From Nitratireductor pacificus pht-3B (GTDB lineage Bacteria; Pseudomonadota; Alphaproteobacteria; Rhizobiales; Rhizobiaceae): a DNA stretch of 64,000 nt. Position numbers and translations under genes: made by a program. How positions within the stretch are numbered: position 1 is the stretch's first letter; each line of letters starts with the position of its first letter. Below, piece by piece: positions 43,491 through 54,656 of this stretch. The stretch spans positions 81,623 to 145,622 of the forward strand of contig NZ_AMRM01000012.1 of assembly GCF_000300335.1 (NCBI RefSeq), read 5' to 3'. The notes beneath the pieces are model-generated. The model was not told where the DNA came from. It did not search any database and worked only from the letters and a program-made list of their open reading frames with translations.

Positions 43491-44156
43491 TCAGTCGCCG
43501 CTCCAGCGCAGCGCCAGCGCCGCGGCCAGCGGCCCGATCACGGCGAACAGCAGCGTCAGCGCGGCGAGGATGAGGAAAGGCGGCAGGAACGGGTCAGGAT
43601 CGGCGATCGCGCCGCGCGCTGCGGCGACGCCGAAGATCAGGACGGGAATGACGAGCGGCAGGATCAGCACCGACACGAGCAGCCCGCCGCGCGGCAGCGC
43701 CACCGCCAGCGCCGCGCCCACCGCGCCGATGAAGGTGATCGCCGGCGTGCCGACGGCGAGCGTCAGCGTGGCCGCCATGATGCCGGTGGGTTCGACATTC
43801 ATGAAAAGACCGAGCAGCGGCGCCACCACCACCAGCGGCAGCACGTTGACGGTCCAGTGGGCGAGGCATTTGACGAAGACGGTCAGTGCCGTCATGTGCC
43901 GGCTGCCGGCGAGCAGCAGGAGATCCAGCGAGCCGTCGTCCCGGTCGGCCTGGAACAGCCGCTCGAGGCCGAGAAGACTGGCCAGCAGCGCACCGATCCA
44001 CAGGATCGCCGGGCCGATGCGGGCCAGCAGGTTGAGGTCGGGTCCGACGCCGAACGGAATGACGGCGACGACGGCGAGGAAGAACAACACCCCCGTCAGC
44101 GCCCCGCTGCCGGCGCGGGTACCAAGTCGTGCTTCGCGCAGGAAGAGGGCTAGCAT
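43491..44156 (-). CDS. ccmB: Haem exporter permease CcmB
   Basis: A 221-residue, six-helix permease partner of the CcmA ATPase in releasing holo-CcmE. The family features FQADRDDGSLDLLLLAGSRH and KCLAHWTVNVLPLVVVAPLL are present, and the N-terminus FLREARLGTR is typical. It lies 61 bases downstream of ccmA. Confidence 0.93.
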   Translation of the reverse strand: MLALFLREARLGTRAGSGALTGVLFFLAVVAVIPFGVGPDLNLLARIGPAILWIGALLASLLGLERLFQADRDDGSLDLLLLAGSRHMTALTVFVKCLAHWTVNVLPLVVVAPLLGLFMNVEPTGIMAATLTLAVGTPAITFIGAVGAALAVALPRGGLLVSVLILPLVIPVLIFGVAAARGAIADPDPFLPPFLILAALTLLFAVIGPLAAALALRWSGD

Positions 44157-44217
44157 GGTGTGGGAGATCCGTCTGATGGGAGAGGGGGGCGCGAAGGAGC
44201 GCCATCAGCCAACGTTC

Positions 44218-44829
44218 TCACTCCACTCTCTCCCCCATCCGCAGCTCCCGCACCCCGTCCAGCCCGAGCGGCAGGTGCGTCGCCGCGACGATGATCCCGC
44301 CATCCTCCAGATGCACGCCCATCAGCTCCGCGAACTGCGCCTCCGAAGCCCTGTCGAGGCCGGAGGTCGGTTCGTCGAGCAGCCAGACGGGCCGGTAGCT
44401 GACCAGAAGCCGCGCGATGGAGGCGCGGCGGCGCTGCCCGGTGGACAGATAGCCGAAGGGCAGGTGGCCGATCTCGCCGAGGCCGACCATCTCCAGCGCC
44501 TCCTGCGGCGAAAGATGCGCATGACCCAGAAAGTCCTGCCAGAAGACGAGGTTCTCCGTCACGCTCAGCGCCGTCTTCATCCCGTTGCGATGGCCGAGAT
44601 AATGGCAGGCGGAGGCCATGTCCGGCCATTCGTCGCCGCCTCCGGAGAAGCGAACGCCTCCCCGCGAAGCGGGCAAAAGGCCGCACAGCACCCGCAGCAA
44701 GGTCGACTTGCCGGCACCGTTCGGGCCGGTCACAAGAAGCGCCTCGCCGGCTGAAAGGGCGAAGGAGACGCCGGCAAACACCGGTTCCCCGCCCCGCTCG
44801 CCACCAAGGTCCTCGGCGGCGAACCGCAT
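44218..44829 (-). CDS. ccmA: Haem exporter ATPase CcmA
   Basis: A 203-residue ABC ATPase of the CcmAB complex. Walker A is GPNGAGKST, the signature is LSTGQRRR, Walker B is WLLDEPTSGLD and the H-loop is ATHLPLG. The CcmA-typical HYLGHRNGMKTALSVTENL region is present. ATG 44829 has AGGA just upstream. A TTG at 44850 with AGGGA is an alternative that adds seven residues. It leads the ccmABCDG operon, divergent from acnA. Confidence 0.93.
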   Translation of the reverse strand: MRFAAEDLGGERGGEPVFAGVSFALSAGEALLVTGPNGAGKSTLLRVLCGLLPASRGGVRFSGGGDEWPDMASACHYLGHRNGMKTALSVTENLVFWQDFLGHAHLSPQEALEMVGLGEIGHLPFGYLSTGQRRRASIARLLVSYRPVWLLDEPTSGLDRASEAQFAELMGVHLEDGGIIVAATHLPLGLDGVRELRMGERVE

Positions 44830-45112
44830 CCTGTCCTGCTTGTCGGGCAAAACTTTATCCCTGAATTTTCGCGTTGCGGCAGTTTTACCGCATATCGGTA
44901 TGGAACTCTTTTTAGAAATTCTCTATATGCCGGACAACCACGCCAGCGGTCGGCGTGTAACTCTTTGTGCCGATACCCGCGCGCGCGCCGCCTTTAACGG
45001 CCCGGGACGCTTGGGGGCGGACAGCGGAAATGACCGTACCCGCACCTTTTGCGCGTGATGCCTAGAGGAGTCCGTTCCCGTTTCGGATGAACAGACCAGG
45101 ATAGGATCGCTC

Positions 45113-47806
<2,694 letters not shown>

Positions 47807-47842
47807 CCGGTTCAGCCGCCATCTTCGATCCGGCTTCAATCA

Positions 47843-47878
47843 CCCCGCTGCTGCCCCGTGCAGTGGCGGGGCTTTTGA
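47843..47878 (+). terminator. Rho-independent terminator of acnA
   Basis: CCCCGC (47843-47848) pairs with GCGGGG (47866-47871), with an inner TGC/GCA stem, then CTTTTG. It lies about 36 bases after the acnA stop. Confidence 0.75.
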
Positions 47879-47894
47879 TTCTGGGGTGCGCGTG

Positions 47895-48569
47895 TCAGCG
47901 ACGGGCCGCGCGCGGCGCGCCGTGGCGGACCGCCGCCGCCAGGACCACGCCCAGCATCAGGCCGTTGAGCAGATGCCAGAGAAAATGCGTGCCGAGCGGA
48001 AAGCCGCCGCAAACGGTCGGGTCGATCATACGGAACAGGGCCGAAACGACGAAGATCGCCGCCGCGGCCAGATTGTACCAGCCGACCCTGCGCCCGGTCG
48101 CCACTTCAAGCCCGCCGAAGAACACGAGCGCCAGAAGGGCCGGCAGGTACATCGTCGTGCTGTTGGTGGCCGCGTGCAGCCAGCCGGGCAGCGCCGCCGT
48201 CGCCAGGCCGGCCGCCGCGAAGAACGCGACGACGCCGAGCACCGCGCGGCCCCAGCCGAGACCGAGAAAGCGGCGCAGGTTGAACAGCGTATAGGCCAGG
48301 GTGAAGCTGACGATCGGCAGGACGTCGGCCGGGGCGGAAAGCCTGTTGGCGAAGGTATGGAACAGGCCGGAGCCGATGCCGATCACCACCACCCACCAGC
48401 CAAGGATCTCGACAAAGCGGCCGGCATCCTCGCGCCGCGCCGCCCGCACGCCCCACAGGCCTGCGGCGATGAAGGCCAGATTGGTCAGCGCATTGACCGG
48501 CTCCGCCCAGAACCCCGGCCCCGTGCGCTCGCAATAGAGATCGATCGCGGCGAACAGGCCGCCGTTCAC
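47895..48569 (-). CDS. Ceramidase-domain (CREST superfamily) membrane protein
   Basis: A 224-residue, seven-helix membrane protein with alkaline-ceramidase-type motifs: AIDLYCERTGPGFWAEPVNA at the start, IGSGLFHTFAN with a metal-ligand His and Ser, DVLPIV, and the C-terminal GGFPLGTHFLWHLLNG with two His. These form the predicted zinc hydrolase site. GTG 48569 gives the family N-terminus. The bacterial role is unclear, with membrane lipid or sphingolipid-like amide hydrolysis likely. Confidence 0.8.
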   Translation of the reverse strand: MNGGLFAAIDLYCERTGPGFWAEPVNALTNLAFIAAGLWGVRAARREDAGRFVEILGWWVVVIGIGSGLFHTFANRLSAPADVLPIVSFTLAYTLFNLRRFLGLGWGRAVLGVVAFFAAAGLATAALPGWLHAATNSTTMYLPALLALVFFGGLEVATGRRVGWYNLAAAAIFVVSALFRMIDPTVCGGFPLGTHFLWHLLNGLMLGVVLAAAVRHGAPRAARR

Positions 48570-48688
48570 GATCGTCCCGCCAGAACCATATCCACCTTGC
48601 CAATGCCCCCTGTTTCACCGCAACGTGACTTCTTATTGAGTGCTAATCTGCCTAAATTCGCGGCGTTTGAAAATCTTAAGTTGGCGCA

Positions 48689-49480
48689 ATGATCAGAACT
48701 TCGAGAACGGCAGGGCGGCGAAAGCTGGCGTGCGGCGCACTGCTTGTCGCACTCGCCTTATGCCTGCCGCAGGCGACCCTTGCCGGCAGCTCGTCCCGTC
48801 CGCTGGGCGTCGTCGAGCTGTTCACCAGCCAGGGCTGCAGCTCCTGTCCGCCGGCCGATGCCGTGCTCGCCGACCTGGCCCGCTCGGGCGACGTGGTGGC
48901 GCTCGCCTATCACGTCGACTACTGGGATTACCTCGGCTGGCGCGATGCGCTGGGCAGCCCCGAGAACACCGCCCGCCAGCGCGCGTATGCGCAGGCGCTG
49001 GACAACACCTCGATCTACACGCCGCAGGCCATCGTCAACGGCCAGCGCGACATGAACGGCGCGCGCCGCGACCGGATCTGGTCCGCGCTCGACGGCATGG
49101 CGCTGGAGGAACGCGGGTTACGGGCCGACATTTCGATCGAGGACAGGGGCGACAGCATCGTCATCACGACGGGGACGCTGGCAGGCGACGGAACCGGCTC
49201 CGCCGGCACGACCGTCAACGCGCATGTCGTCCTCATCGATTTCACGCCGCAGCAGTCCGTCGAGATCCGCACCGGCGAGAACCGGGGCAAGACCCTCGAT
49301 TACTGGAACGTGGTCAACGGCATGCAGACCATCGGCATGTGGAGTGGCGCGCCGAAGAGCTTCGAACTTCCCAAGGCCGAGGTGATGAAGAAGGGCAATG
49401 GCTGCGCCGTGCTGCTGCAGGTCGTCGACAAGAAGGGCCGGCCCGGCCCGATCCTGGGCGCCGCGCTGCTCGCGCCCTGA
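48689..49480 (+). CDS. DUF1223 family secreted protein
   Basis: A 263-residue protein with an N-terminal signal peptide (LACGALLVALALCLPQATLA). The mature part begins with a thioredoxin-like fold carrying VVELFTSQGCSSCPPADAVL (CSSC dithiol) and ITVDYWDYLGW-like HVDYWDYLGWRDALGSP. The rest is beta-rich. DUF1223 proteins are periplasmic and probably redox-active, with no proven role. It starts close to an AT-rich promoter-like stretch and ends 20 bases before an A6 hairpin. Confidence 0.88.
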   Translation: MIRTSRTAGRRKLACGALLVALALCLPQATLAGSSSRPLGVVELFTSQGCSSCPPADAVLADLARSGDVVALAYHVDYWDYLGWRDALGSPENTARQRAYAQALDNTSIYTPQAIVNGQRDMNGARRDRIWSALDGMALEERGLRADISIEDRGDSIVITTGTLAGDGTGSAGTTVNAHVVLIDFTPQQSVEIRTGENRGKTLDYWNVVNGMQTIGMWSGAPKSFELPKAEVMKKGNGCAVLLQVVDKKGRPGPILGAALLAP

Positions 49481-49500
49481 CGGCCGCTCCCTTTCCGCAC

Positions 49501-49532
49501 AAAAAACCGGCGCTGGCTGAACCAGCACCGGT
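49501..49532 (-). terminator. Orphan minus-strand Rho-independent terminator
   Basis: ACCGG-C-GCTGG, loop CTGAA, CCAGC-A-CCGGT: a 10-bp stem with one C-A mismatch. Six A on the plus strand (49501-49506) give a U6 tract on the minus-strand RNA. No minus-strand protein gene lies upstream of it until 50449. Confidence 0.7.
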
Positions 49533-49659
49533 ATGACTTCCTTGGGACCGTTGCCTGACCCGGGATGACCCGAGTTGGTTCGATCCGGCCATGGCCCCGA
49601 GGGCGGGGGGGCTTGGGGTTTTCGGGACCGGTGTCCGGACCGAACCGTCTCAGGCAACG
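49501..49659 (-). ncRNA. Candidate structured small RNA
   Basis: Reading the minus strand from 49659, an outer stem pairs 49650-49659 with 49549-49558 (TCAGGCAACG/CGTTGCCTGA, 10 of 10). A second pairs 49635-49646 with 49577-49588 (11 of 12), and a third pairs 49622-49629 with 49593-49600 (7 of 8). The result is one long rod with an asymmetric bulge, followed by the terminator at 49532-49501. I cannot match it to a named family. Confidence 0.4.
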
Positions 49660-49931
49660 AGGGTGATGGTCATGGGATAATGGGGCGTGAGCTTGGACAA
49701 AACACGGCAAGAATGTGGCGGGACATCACCAATTCCGACAAAACGTGCCGATTTGTTACTACCGGCTAAGGATTGCCGCTTGCGAATCAGAAACCGTCGC
49801 CGGCAAACAATTATTCCGTAAAGCTTTTTCGACCTCGTTCCGCCGGCTCACGCTTCTCCTGTACAGGGGTTGCATTTCATCCTGCCCCGAGCGAACCTTC
49901 CATGTCACCAAATCGTCATGAGGGTCAGGCA

Positions 49932-50318
49932 ATGACCGATTACGGCAACCAGGGGGAGGATGGGGACGGCTCCGGGATATTGATTCCGCTGCACGAGGCC
50001 CGGCGGGCCCGATTGGACATCCCCGTAACCTTCGAGCGGCGCGAGCTGGACCAGATACTCCGCCTCTACGGTCGCATGGTCGCGGCCGGCGAATGGCGTG
50101 ACTACGCCATCGACCATCTGAAGGACCGCGCCATCTTCTCCGTTTTTCGCCGCGCCAGCGAAATCCCGCTTTTCCAGATCGTCAAGGATCCGAAGCTCAC
50201 CCGCAGGCAGGGCGCCTACAGCGTCGTCGCGGCGACCGGGACCATCCTCAAGCGCGGCCATGAGCTGACGAGGGTTCTGGCGGTGTTCGACAAGTCGCCG
50301 CGCCTGGTCCGCATCTGA
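49932..50318 (+). CDS. DUF2794 family protein
   Basis: A 128-residue cytosolic protein found across alphaproteobacteria, with no known function. The core VTFERRELDQILRLYGRMVA followed by AGEWRDYAIDHLKDRAIFSV and FRRASEIPLFQIVKDPKL is the DUF2794 signature. ATG 49932 follows AGGGTCAGG. Upstream in-frame ATGs at 49902 and earlier are not family-like. It is a single gene. Confidence 0.87.
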   Translation: MTDYGNQGEDGDGSGILIPLHEARRARLDIPVTFERRELDQILRLYGRMVAAGEWRDYAIDHLKDRAIFSVFRRASEIPLFQIVKDPKLTRRQGAYSVVAATGTILKRGHELTRVLAVFDKSPRLVRI

Positions 50319-50350
50319 AGCGGAGTCCACTTTTCGGTCCGGTGGTCCAT

Positions 50351-50409
50351 AGCGTTTTGCAGTCAGGTGGAATCACCTGACGCCCGCATAAACGCGAAAA
50401 AACAACGAG
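50351..50409 (+). repeat. 59-bp intergenic hairpin repeat, copy A
   Basis: It aligns without gaps to 60109-60167 at 47 of 59 positions. The inner palindrome CAGGTG-GAAT-CACCTG is perfect, and the outer arms AGCGTTTTGC and GCATAAACGC also pair. It lies 32 bases after the DUF2794 stop. The form suggests a dispersed intergenic repeat family. Confidence 0.65.
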
Positions 50410-50448
50410 ATAGACACGTTCAGCGCTTCTGTGAAACGTTGAACGGAC

Positions 50449-51024
50449 CTAGGAGCCGGCGCCGCCGCGAAACAGCCGCTCCGGCAGGGAGTCCGGATCG
50501 GGCGGGCTGTCGGTGCCACCATTCAGCGTCAGCTGCATGAACACCGTGTCGAGCCAGGCGCCGTGCTTGAACCCGCTGCCCTGCAGCACGCCGGCGTGAC
50601 GGAAGCCGAGCGCCGCATGCAGGCCGACCGAGGCCTTGTGCCGCGATCCGTCGCCGATCACCGCCAGGATCTGGCGGAAGCCGAGCCGCGCGCAGTCCTC
50701 GATCAGCCCGGCCAGAAGAAGGCGCCCGACGCCCCGGCCCTGGGCCTGCGGGGCGACATAGACGGAATCCTCGACCACGAAGCGGTAGGCCCAGCGCGGG
50801 CGGAACGGCCCCGCATAGGCATAGCCGAGGATCGTGTCTCCCTCGATCGCCACCAGATAGGGATAGCCGCTCCCGGTGAGCGCCTGCATCCGCGACAGCA
50901 TTTCCGCCTCGTCGGGCGGGTCGAGCTCGTAGCTCGCCGTGCCGTGGGTCACCGCATGAGCGTAGATCCGCGCGATCGCGGCGATGTCGGCGCGCGTTGC
51001 CGGGCGATGGGAAATCGCGCTCAT
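50449..51024 (-). CDS. GNAT acetyltransferase, phosphinothricin/methionine-sulfoximine type
   Basis: A 191-residue acetyltransferase. The start RPATRADIAAIARIYAHAVT followed by HGTASYELDPP, the acetyl-CoA motif VAPQAQGRGVGRLLLAGLIE, and SRHKASVGLHAALGFRHAGV match the PAT/MddA subgroup. That subgroup acetylates phosphinothricin, methionine sulfoximine or related amino acids. The C-terminal 25 residues are extra. ATG 51024 gives MSAISHRPATR. It is co-oriented with the BI-1 gene but separated from it by a terminator. Confidence 0.85.
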   Translation of the reverse strand: MSAISHRPATRADIAAIARIYAHAVTHGTASYELDPPDEAEMLSRMQALTGSGYPYLVAIEGDTILGYAYAGPFRPRWAYRFVVEDSVYVAPQAQGRGVGRLLLAGLIEDCARLGFRQILAVIGDGSRHKASVGLHAALGFRHAGVLQGSGFKHGAWLDTVFMQLTLNGGTDSPPDPDSLPERLFRGGAGS

Positions 51025-51053
51025 CTGGTCTCCGTCGTCGGGCCGGGGTGCCG

Positions 51054-51087
51054 GCAAAACAAAGGGGCGGCCCGAAGACCGCCCCTT
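51054..51087 (-). terminator. Rho-independent terminator of the BI-1 gene
   Basis: On the minus strand AAGGGGCGG-TCTTCGGG-CCGCCCCTT forms a 9-bp stem followed by TGTTTTG. It lies about 22 bases after the BI-1 stop. Confidence 0.8.
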
Positions 51088-51109
51088 GATGACATCATTC
51101 CCGTATCGG

Positions 51110-51886
51110 CTACTCGCGGTTGCCGAGGAAGTGCAGCAGGAACGTGAACAGGTTGATGAAGTCGAGATAGAGCCGCAGCGCGCCCATGATGGCCTTGCGG
51201 CCGGACACGGCGTTGTCGTCGCCTTCATAGTACATTTCCTTGATCTGCTGCGTGTCGTAGGCCGTCAGGCCGGCGAACAGCAGCACGCCGATCGCCGAGA
51301 TGGCGAACTGCATGGCCGAAGAGGCAAGGAAGATGTTCACGACCGAGGCGATGATCAGGCCGATCAGGCCCATGAACAGGAACGAGCCCATTCCCGACAG
51401 GTCGCGCTTCGTCGTGTAGCCCCACAGCGACAGCGCGCCGAAGGAGGCTGCCGTGATGAAGAAAGTGCGCACGATGCTCTGGCCCGTATAGACCAGGAAG
51501 ATCGACGACAGGGACAGGCCCATCAGGCCCGCGAACACCCAGAACGCCGTCTGTGCGCCCGAAACGCTCATCGAATTGAGGCGGGCGGAGAGGAAGAACA
51601 CCATGCCGAGCGGCGCCAGCATGACCACCCAGCGCAGAGGCGACCCGTAGAGGGCCGTGCCGAGGCCGGTCAGCATCTTGCCGTTGCCGAGCGTGGCCAC
51701 GGCGGCGGCGGGATCGTTGGTGGTCGCGAACAGAACCGTCCCAAGCGCTGCCAGGCCGGTGATCGCCAGGCCGAGCGCCATGAGATTGTAGACGCGAATC
51801 ATATAGGCGCGCAGGCCCTCGTCGATGGCCGCATCCGCGCGAGCGCCGGGCGCTACGCGGGTCTGATAGTTGCGAAGGTCAGCCAT
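51110..51886 (-). CDS. Bax inhibitor-1/YccA (YbhL) family membrane protein
   Basis: A 258-residue, seven-helix membrane protein of the TMBIM family, likely a pH-sensitive calcium leak channel or stress protein. The N-terminal AIDEGLRAYMIRVYNLMALG, GLMGLSLSSIFLVYTGQSIV, LFMGLIGLIIASVVNIFL and the C-terminal TAYDTQQIKEMYYEGD followed by ALRLYLDFINLFTFLLHFLG with acidic residues are characteristic. GGAAC lies before ATG 51886. The upstream region is structured. Confidence 0.92.
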   Translation of the reverse strand: MADLRNYQTRVAPGARADAAIDEGLRAYMIRVYNLMALGLAITGLAALGTVLFATTNDPAAAVATLGNGKMLTGLGTALYGSPLRWVVMLAPLGMVFFLSARLNSMSVSGAQTAFWVFAGLMGLSLSSIFLVYTGQSIVRTFFITAASFGALSLWGYTTKRDLSGMGSFLFMGLIGLIIASVVNIFLASSAMQFAISAIGVLLFAGLTAYDTQQIKEMYYEGDDNAVSGRKAIMGALRLYLDFINLFTFLLHFLGNRE

Positions 51887-51985
51887 AGTTGTTCCTTTCT
51901 GGCTAAATTCCCGTCCGGTGACGGCCGTCAGGCCGTGCGCCGCTGGCGGGAGTCCAGCATGCGTTCTGGGAATATGATGTCTGTT
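51887..51985 (-). promoter_or_regulatory. Structured leader of the BI-1 gene, possible ybhL leader
   Basis: The leader RNA holds nested stems: CCCGTC (51910-51915) with GGCGGG (51945-51950), and inside it ACGGCC-GTCA-GGCCGT (51921-51936). Alphaproteobacterial ybhL genes are known to carry a conserved RNA leader of unknown function. Position and gene fit, but I have not verified the consensus. Confidence 0.45.
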
Positions 51986-52106
51986 TGCGCCGACGACAAG
52001 GCCCTTCGGCGCCGGAAACGCAACTGCGGCAAGAGTTCGCGTTCCTTTCGACCCCTCCCGTCGATCACGGTTAATGCTTTGCCGGCCCAGGCGTCACATC
52101 CCGGGA

Positions 52107-54656
52107 TCACAGATTGCGCAGCACCGGCGCCGCCTTGTGTCCGAGGACCCGCCAGGTGCCGACGAGGCCGAAACCCACCGTGAGGACGAGCGCCATGACG
52201 ATCGTCGACAGCGCCACTTCCGGCAGGAACTGCGAGGTGAGGCCCATCACCTGCGACACGACGAACCAGGCCGCGAGGCCGCCCGCAAGAAGCGCGAACA
52301 CGGCGGTTGCCAGCCCGATCAGCAGATATTCGAGCGAGAAGGCGGCGATCAGGGTGCGCCGCGTCGCCCCCAGCGTCTTCAGCACCACCGCATCGTGGAT
52401 GCGCGCCCGGTTGCCCGCGGCCAGCGCGCCGGACAGCACCAGGACGGAGGCGATCAGCGCCACCGCCGCCGCCGCGCGGATCGCCGTTGCGAGCTGGCCG
52501 ACCAGCCGGTTGACCACGTCGAGCGCATCCTTCACCCGCACCGTCGTCACCGTCGGGAAGGCCCGCGTCACCGCGTTCAGAAGCCGGGATTCGTCGCCGG
52601 GCGTCGCGTTGGCGTCGGTCAGCGTGGCGAGCCACGCATGCGGCGCGCCGGCAAAGCTGTTCGGCGAGAACACCATAACGAAGTTGATCGCCAGCGATTC
52701 CCACTCCACGCGCCGGAAGTTGGCGATCTTCGCCGTGATGTTGCGGCCGAGCACATTGACCGTGACCGTATCGCCGATCTCGAGGCCCAGCTCCCTGCCT
52801 TCCTCGGCGGCGAAGGAGACCAGCGGTTCGCCCTGGTAGTCCGGCGCCCACCACTCGCCTTCGGTGAGCGTGGAATTTTCGGGAGCGTTCTCCGCATAGG
52901 TAATGCCCCGGTCGCCGCGCAGCACCCAGCCGGCTTCCGGCGGGATCGTCATGTCGCGCACATTGACCGCGTTGAGCGCCGTGATGCGCCCGCGCAGCAT
53001 CGGCACGCGGATGAGCTTGCCCTCGGGCGCCTCTCGGGCGACCAGCCCGGCGAAGTCCTCCACCTCGGTCCCCTGTATGTCGACGAAGAAGAAATTGGGC
53101 GCCACTTTCGGCAGGTTCCCGGTGATCTGCTGCCGCAGATTGCCGTCGATCAGCGCCAGCGTGGCGAGCAGCGTCAGGCCGAGGCCGAGCGACAGGACGA
53201 CGGAGGGCGTCAGCGCGCCGGGCCGGTGGATGTTGCCGAGCGCCAGGCGCAGCGGCGTCGAGGCGATGCGTGGGCTGCGCCGCGCCAGCCATTCGATGCC
53301 GAGCGCCACCGCCCGCAGGATGATGAAGGCGCAGACCGTCGCGCCGACGAAGATCGCCGCCATCCGCCGGTCGTCCGAGAACCAGATCGCGAGCCCGGCC
53401 AGCGCCGCGGCGATCCCCGCAGAAACGGCGATGTAGACCGGCTTCGGCCAGCCGCGCCCCTCGACGCCCATCTCGCGGAACAGCGCGGTCGCCGGCACGT
53501 CGCGCGCGCGGCCGAGCGGCATGATCGCGAAGACGAGCGTGATCATCAGGCCGAACAGGGCAGCGATGCCGAGCGCGCCGGGGTAGAGCCCGCCGGTGGC
53601 CGGCACCGGCAGCACGCCGGCAAGCACCGCAGAGGCAGCAAACGGCATCAGCGCGCCGAGCGCCAGCCCGGCCACGATGCCGATGCCGGCGATCAGCCCG
53701 ATCTGCACCAGATAGACGGTGAAGACGAAGCCCCCCGACGCGCCGAGGCTCTTGAAGGTGGCGATCACAGACCGCTTGCCGTCGAGATAGGCGCGCACCG
53801 CATTGGCGACGCCGACCCCGCCGACCACCAGCGCCGTCAGGCCGACCAGCGTCAGGAACTGCGAGAAGCGCTCGATGTTGCTCGACAGCGACGGCGCGGC
53901 ATTGTTCCGCGACCGGATGCTCCAGCCGGCATCGGGAAAGTCCTTGCCGGCCTGCTCGCGGATCGCCACGAGCGCGCGCTCGTCGGCTCCCGCCGGGAGG
54001 CGGATCTTGTAGACATGCTCCACCAGGCTGCCCGGCTGGATCAGGCCGGTGGCCTCCAGCCCGTCGAGGGACATCAGGAGGCGCGGGGCGAAGCCGAACC
54101 CGTCGGACACCGCGTCCGGCTCGCTGACGAGAGCCGCCCGCAGCTCGATGGTCTCGCCGCCGAGCATGATCCGGTCGCCAGGTTTCAGCCCGAGCCGCTC
54201 GAACAGCAGGTCGGGCGCCGCCGCGCCGAATGCGTCGCCGTTCTTTGCGAACAGCGCGTCATGCGAAAGCGCAGGCTCGGTCGCCAGCTCCCCGTAGAGC
54301 GGATAGAGCGCATCGACCGCCTTCACCTCCACCAGCGTTTGGTCGGAGCCGTCCAGGAGCCGCGCCATGGAGCGCATGTTGGCGCTTTCGGCCACATCGC
54401 CGAGGCTTGCGAGAAACGCCTGCTCCCGGTCGTCGGCGCGGCGCTGGTTGAGCTCGAAGCGCAGATCCGCCGCCAGCAGCGACTGGCCCTGCGTTTCCAC
54501 CGCATCGCCGATCGCCCGCGCCACGGAATTGACGCCGCCGATGGCGCCGACACCGAGCGCGATGCAGGCCATGAAGATGAAGAAGCCGGAAAGCCCGCCG
54601 CGCATCTCGCGCAGCGAGAACCGGACCGCCAGCCGCAGCGTGCGCGCGACCCTCAT
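52107..54656 (-). CDS. FtsX-like permease family protein, YbbP type
   Basis: An 849-residue inner-membrane subunit of a lipoprotein-release-like ABC system with about ten helices. It has one at the N-terminus (GGLSGFFIFMACIALGVGAI), a large periplasmic domain, and two FtsX domains, the first around VGLTALVVGGVGVANAVRAY (with LDGKRSVIATFKSLGASGGF) and the second near KTLGATRRTLIAAFSLEYLL. It overlaps ybbA by 4 bases. The ybbA/ybbP/tesA trio is widely conserved, possibly for lipid or cell-envelope functions. Confidence 0.9.
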   Translation of the reverse strand: MRVARTLRLAVRFSLREMRGGLSGFFIFMACIALGVGAIGGVNSVARAIGDAVETQGQSLLAADLRFELNQRRADDREQAFLASLGDVAESANMRSMARLLDGSDQTLVEVKAVDALYPLYGELATEPALSHDALFAKNGDAFGAAAPDLLFERLGLKPGDRIMLGGETIELRAALVSEPDAVSDGFGFAPRLLMSLDGLEATGLIQPGSLVEHVYKIRLPAGADERALVAIREQAGKDFPDAGWSIRSRNNAAPSLSSNIERFSQFLTLVGLTALVVGGVGVANAVRAYLDGKRSVIATFKSLGASGGFVFTVYLVQIGLIAGIGIVAGLALGALMPFAASAVLAGVLPVPATGGLYPGALGIAALFGLMITLVFAIMPLGRARDVPATALFREMGVEGRGWPKPVYIAVSAGIAAALAGLAIWFSDDRRMAAIFVGATVCAFIILRAVALGIEWLARRSPRIASTPLRLALGNIHRPGALTPSVVLSLGLGLTLLATLALIDGNLRQQITGNLPKVAPNFFFVDIQGTEVEDFAGLVAREAPEGKLIRVPMLRGRITALNAVNVRDMTIPPEAGWVLRGDRGITYAENAPENSTLTEGEWWAPDYQGEPLVSFAAEEGRELGLEIGDTVTVNVLGRNITAKIANFRRVEWESLAINFVMVFSPNSFAGAPHAWLATLTDANATPGDESRLLNAVTRAFPTVTTVRVKDALDVVNRLVGQLATAIRAAAAVALIASVLVLSGALAAGNRARIHDAVVLKTLGATRRTLIAAFSLEYLLIGLATAVFALLAGGLAAWFVVSQVMGLTSQFLPEVALSTIVMALVLTVGFGLVGTWRVLGHKAAPVLRNL

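Larger units (their letters stand above)
49481..49931. other. 451-bp gap with a structured RNA candidate
   Basis: No protein gene is credible here. The left part holds a minus-strand terminator (49501-49532) preceded by nested inverted repeats (49549-49659). The right part, 49660-49900, is less GC-rich and may hold promoters in both directions. It ends at the DUF2794 ribosome site. Confidence 0.6.
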
